Shown: positions 1 to 9,094, counted from the stretch's first letter. The stretch is DNA of 64,000 bases from Candidatus Woesearchaeota archaeon (GCA_016185705.1 JACPMZ010000007.1:171157-235156); one strand, 5' to 3'. A program made the numbers and translations. The notes: generated by a model from the letters alone, not told the origin.

Positions 1-123
1 GACTGCCTCATAGCTTCTGTAATGAAAGAGCACGGCATAACAACCATATACACAGAAGATAAGGCATTTGAGAAGATAGAGGGGATAAAAGTCATAAACC
101 CTTTTGTTAATCAGCCCACATAA
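1..123 (+). CDS. PIN-domain protein, C-terminal fragment (runs off window)
   Basis: An open frame enters from the left edge and stops at TAA 121-123, giving 40 residues. The peptide contains DCLIASVMKEHGITTIYTED and ends EGIKVINPF. This matches the C-terminal end of VapC-type PIN nucleases: an acidic residue in the D-x-L-I-A helix, a second in the Y-T-x-D strand, and a final V-I-N-P-F strand. Its last 13 bases overlap the 3' end of the convergent PAC2 gene. The start and the rest of the active site lie outside the window, so whether it is a toxin or another PIN ribonuclease cannot be decided. Confidence 0.75.
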   Translation, partial: DCLIASVMKEHGITTIYTEDKAFEKIEGIKVINPFVNQPT

Positions 124-821
124 CTCATCTGCTTCTTTTCCTGAAGGTCCCTTGCCTTCTCGCTCTGCACCATGATTCCCCTGAACTTCTCCTCAAACTG
201 GGCAGCTACCTGAAGCAGCGGCTTGTAATCTATTTTCAGGCCGAGAACAGCATCCAGAGCTTTAATCAACTCGGCCGCTGCCTTGCTGTCAGGCAGATTG
301 GTGTGGGTCTCGGCAAAAATGCAGCTGACAGGGGTTACATCGGCTTTTACGAGCAGAGCAGACGTCTGCCCGATTATGATGCCTTCGCTGAGCTGCTCAA
401 TCTTTGCCTTCTTCAGCAGGTTTTGAAGCCTTCTGGAGCGGCTGTAGTACAAAGTTTTGGATGTTTCGGTTTCGGTTGCAGAGCCAATCCCTTCCAAGCT
501 GATAATCTCCTTTGCCTTCAGGTCATTAGCCAAGCCAACGACAGCTTCAGCCAGCTGCCACTCAGCGCCCGGCGTGGCAATGATGGAGTGAATAATCATT
601 AAATTATATTTCCGGTTGTAGTAGATGCTGAAGGGCTCGATAAGCTTTCCCTGATGAACTGCAACAAGCGGAGGAGTTTTATCAAGAATAATCTTGCCGA
701 TAAGCTCAGAGTCCAGGTGCTGAATAAGGAACTCAGCAGCAATAGCGCCAACCATGCCTATGCCGGGGAAGCCCTGAATAATCGTAACATTCTTGGGCCT
801 TTTCTGCAGAATTATTTCCAT
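111..821 (-). CDS. PAC2-family protein (proteasome assembly chaperone-like)
   Basis: This 236-residue protein has the fold signature of archaeal PAC2 proteins (PbaB/PF1913-like, distant relatives of eukaryotic proteasome assembly chaperones). The N-terminal strand is followed by GFPGIGMVG, then LVAVHQGKLIEP, then the IIATPGAEWQLAEAVV and LEGIGSA segments. Length is usual for the family. The family is thought to help assemble or regulate proteasome-like or other complexes; the substrate is unknown here. A TATA-like box (about 845-857 on the minus strand) lies roughly 25-35 bases before the ATG, which fits a leaderless transcript. Function is a family-level inference. Confidence 0.85.
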   Translation of the reverse strand: MEIILQKRPKNVTIIQGFPGIGMVGAIAAEFLIQHLDSELIGKIILDKTPPLVAVHQGKLIEPFSIYYNRKYNLMIIHSIIATPGAEWQLAEAVVGLANDLKAKEIISLEGIGSATETETSKTLYYSRSRRLQNLLKKAKIEQLSEGIIIGQTSALLVKADVTPVSCIFAETHTNLPDSKAAAELIKALDAVLGLKIDYKPLLQVAAQFEEKFRGIMVQSEKARDLQEKKQMSYVG

Positions 822-938
822 GACTGACTAATTGGAAGGGTGTTATAAATAGTTTGCGGTGGGATTAAGCCTTTTAACTGAACACTCCGCCCAAAAAACG
901 CTGCTTCTATTCCATTTTGCAGCCTTTCTCATTACTTT

Positions 939-981
939 CCGCTGCTTTTTTACCTCCCCTGAATATTTAGGGTAGCAGCGG
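939..981. repeat. Palindromic intergenic element (CCGCTGCT arms)
   Basis: CCGCTGCT at 939-946 pairs with AGCAGCGG at 974-981, around an inner CCCT/AGGG pairing and an AT-rich loop. The 3' flank (about 990-1030) resembles the flank of the palindrome at 19798-19848, where both contain a GCACCGC..CC..GCT..CAATC.GAGAT pattern. This puts it in a dispersed family rather than making it a private terminator. The remainder of the gap between 822 and 1080 shows no open frame I would call. Confidence 0.6.
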
Positions 982-1080
982 GACAGCAAGCAGCAGCACG
1001 CACCGCCCCGGCTCAATCGGAGATACTGATTAAAAGCGCATACTAAATAAATTAAAAATAATTAAGAAAAAAAGAAGAAC

Positions 1081-1752
1081 TTACCAGTTCTTCTTAAGCT
1101 GCTTTACCATGCCCTTTGCTTCGTCCTTAAGCGCAAATCCGAAGCCCAGGCCAAGTGCTATTGCTGCGCCCAATGCAACGCCTCCAATCAGTATGAGGAA
1201 TGCGTTTGTGGCAAAGGCGACATTAATGCCTATTTTTTCTATGGCAATGAGGGCAACGAAGATGATTGCAAACCATCTTACTATCCCGCTTGCAATCCTT
1301 ACGCCCTTTCGCTTGGCGTGAAGCATGCGGTCAGCAACCATGTCAGAAAGTATCAGGCCGACAAGCATGATAATCACTGCTGCAAACAGGCTTGGCAGCC
1401 AACCAGCCAATTTGACAAGCTGATCCGACAATATCCCCAGGCGCAGGAAGCTGGCTGCCTGCACTATAAACAGCGCAAACACATACCACTTCAGCATTGC
1501 TCCGCCCAAATTTGCAAGATTAATAAATCCTATGGAATGCGAGAGTCCTGCTTTTTTTAGGTGCTCATCAACTTTAATAGCTTCCAAAAACCTGTGGAAA
1601 ACAAGCCCGAACGCTGCCGCAATTATGTAGCCGACAACAATAACAACGCTTGCTGCAAGAATTCCCGGAATAACCTCAACAAATTTGTTCCACAACTGAG
1701 TCAACGGATCCAGCAAAGCCAGACCTGTAGTTTCTAAATATCCAACCGGCAT
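1081..1752 (-). CDS. Mechanosensitive channel-like membrane protein (TM-helix repeat)
   Basis: This 223-residue protein has about five hydrophobic segments. The first (VIPGILAASVVIVVGYIIAA) is followed by a short amphipathic stretch, then further helices at about 75-90, 115-135, 155-175 and 180-205. The last is glycine/alanine rich (GGVALGAAIALGLGFGFALK). The order matches the conserved TM-helix family found in small MscS-related proteins. The cytoplasmic MscS beta domain is absent, so gating activity is uncertain. A GGGGTGATT ribosome-binding site just upstream of the ATG supports this start. The protein ends in a lysine-rich tail. Confidence 0.75.
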   Translation of the reverse strand: MPVGYLETTGLALLDPLTQLWNKFVEVIPGILAASVVIVVGYIIAAAFGLVFHRFLEAIKVDEHLKKAGLSHSIGFINLANLGGAMLKWYVFALFIVQAASFLRLGILSDQLVKLAGWLPSLFAAVIIMLVGLILSDMVADRMLHAKRKGVRIASGIVRWFAIIFVALIAIEKIGINVAFATNAFLILIGGVALGAAIALGLGFGFALKDEAKGMVKQLKKNW

Positions 1753-1884
1753 GTAATCACCCCTTTTGTTTAACTATAAACCCCTTTTTACAGCTTAAGA
1801 AACCCAATCTATAAAAACTTTTATTACCATTATCAAGTGAAAATGGGCAAAAGGTTTAAATAAGAGCTTGTAATCCTGCCCTGC

Positions 1885-2277
1885 ATGCCAGAACTTCCGC
1901 AGGGCGCAGTCATAAAAAGCCTGGACGATTTTGTCAGTCCGGATGCCAAAAAAATGCTGGGAGCATACAAAATCAGATTTGACCAGATTTTAGAAATGCG
2001 CATTGCGTATTATGACGTTACCAAAAAGCACGGTAGTATTGCCAAAGCATTGACAGCGGCATCGTGGACAAACAGGCACCAAGCCCTCAGCAGGGCGCTG
2101 GCAGCTGAGTCTGCCGTGCACTACGAGCGAGCCAAACGGGAGAGAGATTTCAGGATAGACATAGAAGGACGGAGTCATCATCTGCTAAGTTCTGAAGGCA
2201 TGAAGCCGGAAACGGGGCATGACTACAAGTCCATGGCAGAACATTTAAGGGAATTGGCTTCCCAGTTGCTCTACTAG
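1885..2277 (+). CDS. Hypothetical protein, 130 aa
   Basis: I do not recognise this protein. It is largely helical and soluble. The segment [20 protein letters not shown] looks like a small helix-turn-helix ([19 protein letters not shown]), so a nucleic-acid-binding role is possible but unproven. The AT-rich GGTTTAAATAAG at about 1852-1863 is a good TATA box some 25-33 bases before the ATG, which suggests a leaderless mRNA. Its TAG stop (2275-2277) shares a CTAG palindrome with the TAG stop of the convergent lonB 3' half, so the two genes meet tail to tail. Confidence 0.7.
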   Translation: MPELPQGAVIKSLDDFVSPDAKKMLGAYKIRFDQILEMRIAYYDVTKKHGSIAKALTAASWTNRHQALSRALAAESAVHYERAKRERDFRIDIEGRSHHLLSSEGMKPETGHDYKSMAEHLRELASQLLY

Positions 2278-3641
2278 GCGCTTGCAGCTGCAATCTTCCT
2301 GAGAATAGCTTCCTTGCCTTTCCAGTATAATGCTGCTTTGAGCACGTCTCCAATCTTTTCCACCGGGATAATCCGGATTTTGCTGCGCTTGGCAGGGTCA
2401 AGGATTATGTCTTTCAGGTTGGATTTCGGCACTATCACATTTTTTATCCCTGCCTCCAGCGCTGCTTCAACCTTGGAAGAAACGCCGCCAACAGGCAGCA
2501 CCTCGCCGCGTACAGACAAGCTGCCTGTCATAGCATAGTCCTGCTTAATCGGAACTTTTTTCAGAGCAGAAATTATGGCAGTGGCAACAGCAATGCTTGC
2601 TGAATCGCCTTCCACACCCTCATAAGTCTGCAAAAACTGAACGTACAAGTCATGCTTCTTCTTTATATCCTCTCCAAAGTAGCGCTTGATAATGGCAGAA
2701 ACATTCTTCACTGCCTCCTTTGCAATATCGCCGAGCTTTCCTGTCGCAATAATTTCGCGCTCCTCGCCGCCGGGCGTAACTTCAGCTTCTATAGGCAAAA
2801 TAATGCCTGAATAGCCGCTGCCTGAGCCCAGCACAGCAAGCCCGTTAACCCGGCCAACCTGCCTGCCCTCTGTAATTATAACCTCATACTCCTTGCGGTG
2901 CTCGATAATCTTGTCAGCCATCTGCTGCTCCAGAGTGCGGGCTATGGCGCGGGCATTAAGAACGTGCTTCTTTTCCACCAAACCGGATTTTTCTTCCAAA
3001 GCCAGGTCTCCGGCAGCCCTGATTAAGCCGCCCAGGTCGCGGAAAAGCAAAGTTAAGTGGCCTTTTCGGTTACCGCGTTTCTTCGCCTCAGTAATGATAG
3101 TCTGCACAGCTTCGTAAGAAAAGTGCGGAATCTTCTTGTCCTTAACTACTTCCTGGGCAACAAAACGCGCAATAAGGTCGCGGTTGGCAGGAGTGTCAGG
3201 CATGGTGTCTTTCATATAAACTTCATAACCATAGCCGCGAATCCTGCTGCGCAAAGCAGGATGCATATGAGAAACAGTCTCTGCGTTGCCTGCAGCTACC
3301 AACACAAAATTGCAGGGCACAGGCTCTGTCCTCACCATGGCGCCTGCGCTGCGCTCAGACTGCCCGGTAATTGAATATTTGCCTTCCTGCAAAGCAGTAA
3401 GAAGCTCCTGCTGAGTGGCCGGCTCAAGCGTAGCGATTTCATCAATAAACAAAACACCAAGGTGGGCTTTGTGAATCATGCCTGCGACAATGCGCTCGTG
3501 GGCGGGCGTTCCTAAACCGCCAGAATTCTTGCACAACACACCATTGACTATTACGTTGCCTGATGAGGTAGTTACGTTGTACAATTTACCTTTGTAATGG
3601 ATGCGCTCCACTTTTGTTATTTTCTGCCGTGCAAGTTTCAT
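2274..3641 (-). CDS. lonB: LonB protease 3' half with intein C-terminal piece (IntC)
   Basis: This 455-residue frame starts with 39 residues that look like an intein C-terminal half. The segment [14 protein letters not shown] matches block F, and CKN lies immediately before Ser40. The rest is the missing LonB C-extein: [11 protein letters not shown], Walker B VLFIDE at 63-68, a sensor AAGN ending at Asn119, an arginine finger near 131-133, then the protease domain. The catalytic dyad is Ser347 (in EGDSAS) and Lys390 (in GGVSSK). LonB is the membrane-bound ATP-dependent protease of archaea. There is no ATPase P-loop here; it is in the 5' half at 3866-5932. The ATG overlaps the TGA of the small gene between the halves (ATGA). 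Function requires protein trans-splicing or another joining step (inference). Confidence 0.88.
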   Translation of the reverse strand: MKLARQKITKVERIHYKGKLYNVTTSSGNVIVNGVLCKNSGGLGTPAHERIVAGMIHKAHLGVLFIDEIATLEPATQQELLTALQEGKYSITGQSERSAGAMVRTEPVPCNFVLVAAGNAETVSHMHPALRSRIRGYGYEVYMKDTMPDTPANRDLIARFVAQEVVKDKKIPHFSYEAVQTIITEAKKRGNRKGHLTLLFRDLGGLIRAAGDLALEEKSGLVEKKHVLNARAIARTLEQQMADKIIEHRKEYEVIITEGRQVGRVNGLAVLGSGSGYSGIILPIEAEVTPGGEEREIIATGKLGDIAKEAVKNVSAIIKRYFGEDIKKKHDLYVQFLQTYEGVEGDSASIAVATAIISALKKVPIKQDYAMTGSLSVRGEVLPVGGVSSKVEAALEAGIKNVIVPKSNLKDIILDPAKRSKIRIIPVEKIGDVLKAALYWKGKEAILRKIAAASA

Positions 3642-3869
3642 TTTTTCCTGTGCCTTCTCAAAAGCTTATTTAATTCAAGCAAGAGGTGTTTCCTCCAATC
3701 CCGCTCCAGCTGCGTCTTTATCAGCCATACGACGTTTTCATCCTTTTTTTGTCAATTTTAACTTTTCAAGCTGTTTAACCTTCTCAAGTATTTCGTAATC
3801 TCTCTTGGTTGGCATAACATATTTTCTTCGTTGCGTTCTTGTCAGGGGAAAGCTTTTTGTCGCTTTCAT
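3638..3869 (-). CDS. Small basic protein gene nested between the lonB halves (needs one frameshift)
   Basis: Between the two lonB frames the minus strand reads 76 codons plus one extra base. The start ATG (3869-3867) overlaps the TGA of the 5' half (ATGA), and the final TGA (3640-3638) overlaps the ATG of the 3' half (ATGA). The first 42 codons run into a TGA after an A7 run. Removing one A, or a +1 slip, continues as [16 protein letters not shown] to the end. The product is basic and helical, rich in Lys, Arg and Leu, with a possible internal start at MPTKRDYE. I do not recognise it. The exact overlaps at both ends argue that it is a real gene, with either a homopolymer error or frameshifting at A7. 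A role in intein mobility is only a guess. Confidence 0.55.
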
Positions 3870-5932
3870 GCTGTTGCCTCCACCTTCGGGCCGAAGTGGT
3901 TGAGCAGCAAGTATAGCGAATTTGGCGTTAAATTTAGAATGCCCATTGCACGCTCTGCACCGTAACCTTTCTTAAGCAGTTCGTAATATTTATTTTTCTT
4001 AAGCATTGCCCATTCTCCCAGCGCCGTGTACAATCTGGCTCTTTTGTATTTGCAATAACCGATTTTTATATTTGCTAAAAACAAAATAACATTATCTATT
4101 TTCTTTTCAATTTGCAATCTAAAAACTAAGCCAGATGACTTAGTCCTTCCTTCGTAGATCGACGTCGTACTTACTCTGTTTCTTTTTAGATAATCTGCTA
4201 ACTCGTTCAAGAATTGAATTCTGTTATCTCTAAGACTCGGCCGACCAGTTATCCCCACTTCCAGAGATGTCAAATAATTTCCGCGCTTATGAATGATGGG
4301 GGTGCCCATTTCCCCTCCCAAGAAAGACCCATAAAACTCATCTTCCATATCCTTGCTAAGCTTAACCCAGCCAGGAATCACTAATTCGAGATGCGTTTTA
4401 TTCCCTTTAGGGGCACCTAAAGCTAAAAAGAATCTTATTAGGTTTCTATTCGTATTCTGATAACACCAGGAATGACCGTATTCCCCACTTTCGATAATTC
4501 TTGAGTTTTCATCTTTGTTCAACCTAAAGATCCCTTCTAAATCGCTGCCAAATTCCTTAACCGCCTCTTTTTCAGAACTTGAAAGGAAGATGCCATTTAA
4601 ATTTTCAAATATTCCCCCGTCACCAAATGTGGCTCCGAGAACTTTCGCAATTAACGGCAATTTAGGATTATCTGTTTTAAAAGGCAACACTCCTCGTTCC
4701 TTAAGCCAATTAGCAGTCTGAAGAGGTACTGGCATGTGTTTGCCCGCATGCCACCATCTGGTTTTTCCAATTTTTTGTCCCATTGCTTTGGCAATTCTCT
4801 TATAACCCCACGATGGTTGTAGTGATTTAATCTGTTGATATTGGTAGTAGAGCTCGCATTGCTCTTGCTGATGTTTATCATAAGTGTTAATTATGTCTTG
4901 CTCATCAATTATAATGTCTTTAGCGTCCGCAACAATTTCTTCATTTTCTTTAATGTTTTGCGCTTCAACGTATTCAATTTTCCCGTTTCTCCAAACAGCT
5001 ATTTTGTGTTCTGGTGTGACGACAAGTTCTCTGTTTCCATCGATTGAAAGTTTTATCATCGGACCGTCATGAACATACTGGTTTGATGATAAAACTTCAA
5101 CTGGAGAAACAGAACCATTTGTTTCACCTAAAACAAAGAACTCGTTTTTGTCGAGATGAATCGCTTGGTAGCCGTTAGCCTCTTTTTTGAGTATCTTATC
5201 TTTATTTCTCTTGAATAGACTATCTATCTCTTTGTTGATTTCAACATTAACACTACAGCCATCACCAACTTTTGTCACTGCTTGTTGAGGGCAAAAAGTT
5301 TGGAACGGGTCATGAAGCACATCGCCTAAAAGTGCGCCGGCATGCGCGCCAGTGGCATCAAGGAAAGGCGCCTGCTTTTTGTGGAAACTGTCCACAATGA
5401 CTTTCGGCGCTCTGCCTCGGCCCTCCATGCGCCTGCTGAAATTAAGGAACAAAACAAAGCTTGCAAGGAAAACAATGCCGCCGATAAAAAAAGCGAGGAA
5501 CATCAGGCCGCCAAGCAAGGGACCGCCGATTTTTGAATAATGATTAAACGCCCACCACGGAGTTATCAGGGCAAGGATAAGCAGAACAAACATTATGATG
5601 TTCTGGTTTTTGAAAAAACCGCCGGACTCTGCCCGGGCCTGCGCAACCATCCCCCTGCCATCTCCAGCAGGCATAACCCTAATCATCGGCTGGTTCTCGT
5701 CATTGGGATTGGAGAAAGCAACAATGTCAGCAAGGTTTTCCTTCGGCAAAAGCTCAGCCAAGCCAAGACCAAGCAAACTTTTTCCAGTGCCGGGCTCGCC
5801 AATCAGCAAAACATGCCTTCTCTGCCGGGCGGCTTTCCTGATGATGTTGACAGCGTTTTCCTGACCGATAACCTGCTCAATTATGCTGCTGGAAACCTTA
5901 AGCTCCTTTGTTGACCTGAATTTTTCTGGCAT
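3866..5932 (-). CDS. lonB: LonB protease 5' half fused to intein N-terminal piece with LAGLIDADG endonuclease
   Basis: Residues 1-211 are the LonB N-extein. They include Walker A GEPGTGKS (45-52), two membrane helices (about 111-128 and 140-162) that insert in the AAA+ domain as in archaeal LonB, and HDPFQ (207-211). LonB normally continues here with SGGLGTP. Instead about 477 residues of intein follow. The CPQQAV segment is the likely block A, TPEH (306-309) is block B, and LAGLIDADG-like motifs at about 427-440 and 532-543 belong to a homing endonuclease. A helix-turn-helix-like tail follows, then a stop. The remaining intein blocks and the C-extein are in the frame at 2274-3641. A TATA box lies at 5955-5966. 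Trans-splicing is inferred from homology. Confidence 0.88.
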   Translation of the reverse strand: MPEKFRSTKELKVSSSIIEQVIGQENAVNIIRKAARQRRHVLLIGEPGTGKSLLGLGLAELLPKENLADIVAFSNPNDENQPMIRVMPAGDGRGMVAQARAESGGFFKNQNIIMFVLLILALITPWWAFNHYSKIGGPLLGGLMFLAFFIGGIVFLASFVLFLNFSRRMEGRGRAPKVIVDSFHKKQAPFLDATGAHAGALLGDVLHDPFQTFCPQQAVTKVGDGCSVNVEINKEIDSLFKRNKDKILKKEANGYQAIHLDKNEFFVLGETNGSVSPVEVLSSNQYVHDGPMIKLSIDGNRELVVTPEHKIAVWRNGKIEYVEAQNIKENEEIVADAKDIIIDEQDIINTYDKHQQEQCELYYQYQQIKSLQPSWGYKRIAKAMGQKIGKTRWWHAGKHMPVPLQTANWLKERGVLPFKTDNPKLPLIAKVLGATFGDGGIFENLNGIFLSSSEKEAVKEFGSDLEGIFRLNKDENSRIIESGEYGHSWCYQNTNRNLIRFFLALGAPKGNKTHLELVIPGWVKLSKDMEDEFYGSFLGGEMGTPIIHKRGNYLTSLEVGITGRPSLRDNRIQFLNELADYLKRNRVSTTSIYEGRTKSSGLVFRLQIEKKIDNVILFLANIKIGYCKYKRARLYTALGEWAMLKKNKYYELLKKGYGAERAMGILNLTPNSLYLLLNHFGPKVEATA

Positions 5933-5954
5933 AGCTTAGAATAAGGCTTCGTTG

Positions 5955-5966
5955 TTTAAATATATA
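5955..5966 (-). promoter_or_regulatory. TATA box for the lonB operon
   Basis: TTTAAATATATA (plus-strand reading) lies 23-34 bases upstream of the lonB ATG at 5932. This is the usual archaeal TATA-to-start distance for a leaderless or nearly leaderless transcript. No other TATA-like element is evident before the two downstream frames. This fits one transcript for all three genes. Confidence 0.55.
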
Positions 5967-6101
5967 TCGCTGCTCACGTATTGTTCAATCTGCGTGTTGC
6001 GTATTTTTGACTTTTTGCAGCGGCAGCGGAAGCAGCGTGGAGGCAGCAGTGGAAGCAGTAGCCGTTAACGCTGCTGAATCAGGATGCAGCATGCGCACAG
6101 C

Positions 6102-7091
6102 TTACATCGCCAATTGTCCTGCGTATTCTGCTATGCATTCTGCCATCTCTATCGGCGCATTCCCCGCCATTGCGTTAGTCCACCGATGCAAAATCGGTTT
6201 GCTGCTGTCAGCCGCAAGCTCTACCTGCCCCTTACCCCTGACAAAATAGACCCGCACAGGACTGGCAGCCAGTACACTGCTCAATTTCACTCCGCCGTTT
6301 CCCGCAACCCGTTCATCAATAGCAGCCGCATAACTGATGACGTCGTTGAGTATCTGGCTTATGTCAGAATCCCTTGTCAGTATGCAGGCAGGCGTGCGCT
6401 TAAACCGGGATAAAGTCAGGGCAGCTGCTACGAGCGCCTCATCTGTTAAAAGGATGCCGTCAGGGTTCGTCAGAAAATTGTCAGGAATTCCTGCCAGATG
6501 CTCATACAAACTCATCCAAGGCGGATGCTCATGTCCAGACGCTCCACCCTGCATACCTCCCTTATTTACATGCTTGCCATACCGAATAGCGCTGTAATCA
6601 ATTTTTGACTGAGCATAACTGGAAACGAGTGCGCACACAACCTGCATCGGTCTTAAATCGGTTTGAAGTTCCTTCAACTCTGCTTTCTTTGACAGCTTCG
6701 CGAGGCGCTCGAATCCTTTCTGAACCGAAACAACAGCAACTTTTCTTTTCAGCATGTATCTGTAATCAAATGGCTCATTACCGCGGTATCCTTCTGGTTC
6801 GGGGAACCATATAGACTTAACGCGCCTATTCACAATAGTTTTGCCATTTTTAATTTCCTCTGTCACTTCGGGCAGGGTATATACATCATCGCGTTTCATG
6901 TAATCGCAGGCAGCCTTAATTTGTTCGACAGCCTTCTCCAATTCACGCAGGTCCAACTGGCTTACATGGCCCTGAGTTTTGATAAACTCAACCACACTCC
7001 CATCCATGAACGCCAGCAACCCGCTTGTATCCACAAAAACAAAATGCTCCCTTTCCATCATCTCGTCAAGAGAAAATACCTTACGAGCCAT
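6102..7091 (-). CDS. PIN-like domain protein, 329 aa
   Basis: The N-terminus has a PIN-type first strand (FVFVDTSGLLAFMDGS, Asp at about 21). The middle and C-terminal parts contain TDEALVAAAL and ACILTRDSDI, which supply the other conserved acidic residues of a PIN/NYN-like nuclease fold. A glycine- and histidine-rich loop (GGMQGGASGHEHPPW) separates the halves. At 329 residues it is much longer than a VapC toxin and has no antitoxin neighbour. It is more likely a stand-alone RNA-processing or orphan PIN protein than a toxin. It is not NOB1, because no zinc ribbon is present. The sequence just before the ATG holds a small ACTCT/AGAGT inverted repeat. Confidence 0.65.
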   Translation of the reverse strand: MARKVFSLDEMMEREHFVFVDTSGLLAFMDGSVVEFIKTQGHVSQLDLRELEKAVEQIKAACDYMKRDDVYTLPEVTEEIKNGKTIVNRRVKSIWFPEPEGYRGNEPFDYRYMLKRKVAVVSVQKGFERLAKLSKKAELKELQTDLRPMQVVCALVSSYAQSKIDYSAIRYGKHVNKGGMQGGASGHEHPPWMSLYEHLAGIPDNFLTNPDGILLTDEALVAAALTLSRFKRTPACILTRDSDISQILNDVISYAAAIDERVAGNGGVKLSSVLAASPVRVYFVRGKGQVELAADSSKPILHRWTNAMAGNAPIEMAECIAEYAGQLAM

Positions 7092-7215
7092 ACTCTAAAA
7101 AGAGTCGGGTTTCGGTACTTAATGGTTGCGGTGCTTTTGGGCGGTGAAGGAGGTCTCTTTGTACCGCTGCAGTCAGCACATAGGGAATGGCTTGGCTACG
7201 GTGCCTGGCAAGCCT

Positions 7216-8952
7216 TCACATCTTCTGAGGCGCATCAATCGCAAGCAGATTCAAACCATTCTTCAAAACCTGCTGCACAGCAGCTATCAATGACAGCCGC
7301 GCTTTTTTTGTTTCCTTTTCTGCTGTCAAAACAGCGTGCTGATGATAATAGTTGTTGAATGCCTGCGACAAATCAAGAAGGTACCTTGCCACAAGTATGG
7401 GCTTATAATTTCTGGCAGCATCCTGCACAACTGACGGGAATTGCGACAATAATCGGATTAGCAGCCGCTCTTCTTTTTCTTTCAGCAAGTCAAAATTTGC
7501 AGCAGCAGGAACTTTTTTCCCGTGCCTGGCAAGGATTGAGCAGATGCGTGCATGCGCATACTGAACATAAGGCCCTGTTTCGCCTTCAAAATTAATTGCA
7601 TGCTCCCAGTCAAACACCAGCTCTTTTTCATTGTCGCGGTAAACCATGCCGAGCTTTAAGGCAGCAAAGGCAATGCTCTTCGCAGTCTGCCCAATCTGCG
7701 CTTTGCTCCAGTCTTTATGGCGTTTTTTTACTTCTTTCATTGAAAGCTCCAAAAGCTCGTCTCTTAAATCATCATAATACACCACGCTGCCTGCCCTTGA
7801 AGACATCTTGCCATGCGGCAGCATCACAAGCCCGTAGATAAGATGATAGGATTTTTCAGCAAAATCCTTGTGGCCGATGAGCTCAAGAGTCTTGAAAAGC
7901 TGCTTAAAGTGAAGCTCCTGCTCTTTGCCGACAACGTGGATGGACTTGTCAAGCCTGTACTGCAGCATCTTCTCCTTGGCGAGAGCAATATCCTTTGACG
8001 AATAAAGCGCAGTGCCATCCTTAGTCAGCAGCACGAACACGCCAAGATTGTAGGGCTTCAAATCCATAATGATGGCGCCGTCACTTTCTACGGCAATGCC
8101 TGCCTTGACAAGCTGCCTGGAAATTTCCCGTGCAGGAAACTCCATCCCGCTTTCAAAATAAAAATTGTCGTACTTAACACCGAAGTCCCTGTACATCCCA
8201 TCAAACTGGTCAAGGCAGTCTTTGCGCGTTTTTTTCCACAAAGCATTAAGCTTTTTATCGCCGCTGTAGATTTTCAGCAAAATGCCCCTGGCTTCTGCCT
8301 CAAGCTTCTCGCTGCCATCAATTTTTTTGCTGGCAGCAGCATAAACTTTGCCGTAATACCTGAGACGGTTGGCTTCTGGAGCGATGTTAAGGTTCATCAA
8401 CCCCCACAAACACCTGGCAACGTGCGGACCAATGTCGCCCTGATAGTTTACGCGGATAACTTTGTTTCCGACAAATTCCAGAATGCGGCACAACGCTTCA
8501 CCTAAACAAACATTGCGGATGTGGCCGATGTGCACTGCTTTGTGGGTGTTGGCGTCGAAGAATTCAACCATGACAGTTTTGCCGCTGCTTTTACTTCTGC
8601 CATAATTTTCTTTCTGCCTGCTGACAGCAGCAATAGCGCTGCCTGCACTGGCAGAAGGGCTGACAAAAAAATTAACGTACGGGCCATTGGCTGCGATTTT
8701 TGCAATCGCTCCTGCAGCCCTGATTTTTCCGGCAACCTCCCGGGCAATTTCCTGAGGCGGCTTGCGCATGCTTTTGGCAAGAACAAAGCACGGAAAAGCG
8801 TAATCGCCAAAGTCCTGCTGAGGAGTCTCAATAAGCCTGGCAATCTCATCAGCGCTGAGCTTAACTGCTTTGCCGAGCAGCCTGACAACTTCATCCCTGA
8901 ACGCATCGTCCATGAAGCAACGCAAAATATCCGGATTTAATAAATTTGTCAT
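7216..8952 (-). CDS. argS: Arginyl-tRNA synthetase
   Basis: This is a class I aminoacyl-tRNA synthetase that charges tRNA-Arg. In order it has an N-terminal Arg-tRNA-synthetase domain, the HIGH signature as HIGHIRN within EFFDANTHKAVHIGHIRN, the catalytic core, the KMSKS equivalent as KMSSR, and a C-terminal DALR anticodon-binding domain ending in YYHQHAVL. I chose the internal ATG at 8952 (MTNLLNPDIL). The longer frame from 8982 would add ten residues (MGHFAFFVKK) over sequence that reads better as leader. Length is normal for the family. Upstream lies the unusual CCGG cluster shared with the divergent gene at 9164. Confidence 0.93.
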   Translation of the reverse strand: MTNLLNPDILRCFMDDAFRDEVVRLLGKAVKLSADEIARLIETPQQDFGDYAFPCFVLAKSMRKPPQEIAREVAGKIRAAGAIAKIAANGPYVNFFVSPSASAGSAIAAVSRQKENYGRSKSSGKTVMVEFFDANTHKAVHIGHIRNVCLGEALCRILEFVGNKVIRVNYQGDIGPHVARCLWGLMNLNIAPEANRLRYYGKVYAAASKKIDGSEKLEAEARGILLKIYSGDKKLNALWKKTRKDCLDQFDGMYRDFGVKYDNFYFESGMEFPAREISRQLVKAGIAVESDGAIIMDLKPYNLGVFVLLTKDGTALYSSKDIALAKEKMLQYRLDKSIHVVGKEQELHFKQLFKTLELIGHKDFAEKSYHLIYGLVMLPHGKMSSRAGSVVYYDDLRDELLELSMKEVKKRHKDWSKAQIGQTAKSIAFAALKLGMVYRDNEKELVFDWEHAINFEGETGPYVQYAHARICSILARHGKKVPAAANFDLLKEKEERLLIRLLSQFPSVVQDAARNYKPILVARYLLDLSQAFNNYYHQHAVLTAEKETKKARLSLIAAVQQVLKNGLNLLAIDAPQKM

Positions 8953-8987
8953 TTTCTTCACAAAAAAAGCAAAATGCCCCAAAAATG

Positions 8988-9094
8988 CCGGAAATCTTCC
9001 GGAAGAACCGGAAACTTTCCGGAGGGCTGCCTTCTTTTTTTCAGAATTTACGGAAAAATTGCAGGAATTTCCGGAATCGCCGAAAAGCTTCCGG
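8988..9094. repeat. Cluster of six CCGGAA/TTCCGG motifs in a divergent promoter region
   Basis: CCGG occurs at about 8988, 8999, 9008, 9019, 9071 and 9091. Each is flanked by AA and/or TT, so that TTCCGGAA-like palindromes recur with A/T-rich spacing. The block sits between the divergent argS and the gene at 9164. It might be an array of operator or methylation sites, or a decayed coding or repeat sequence; nothing nearby identifies a binding protein. Confidence 0.45.
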
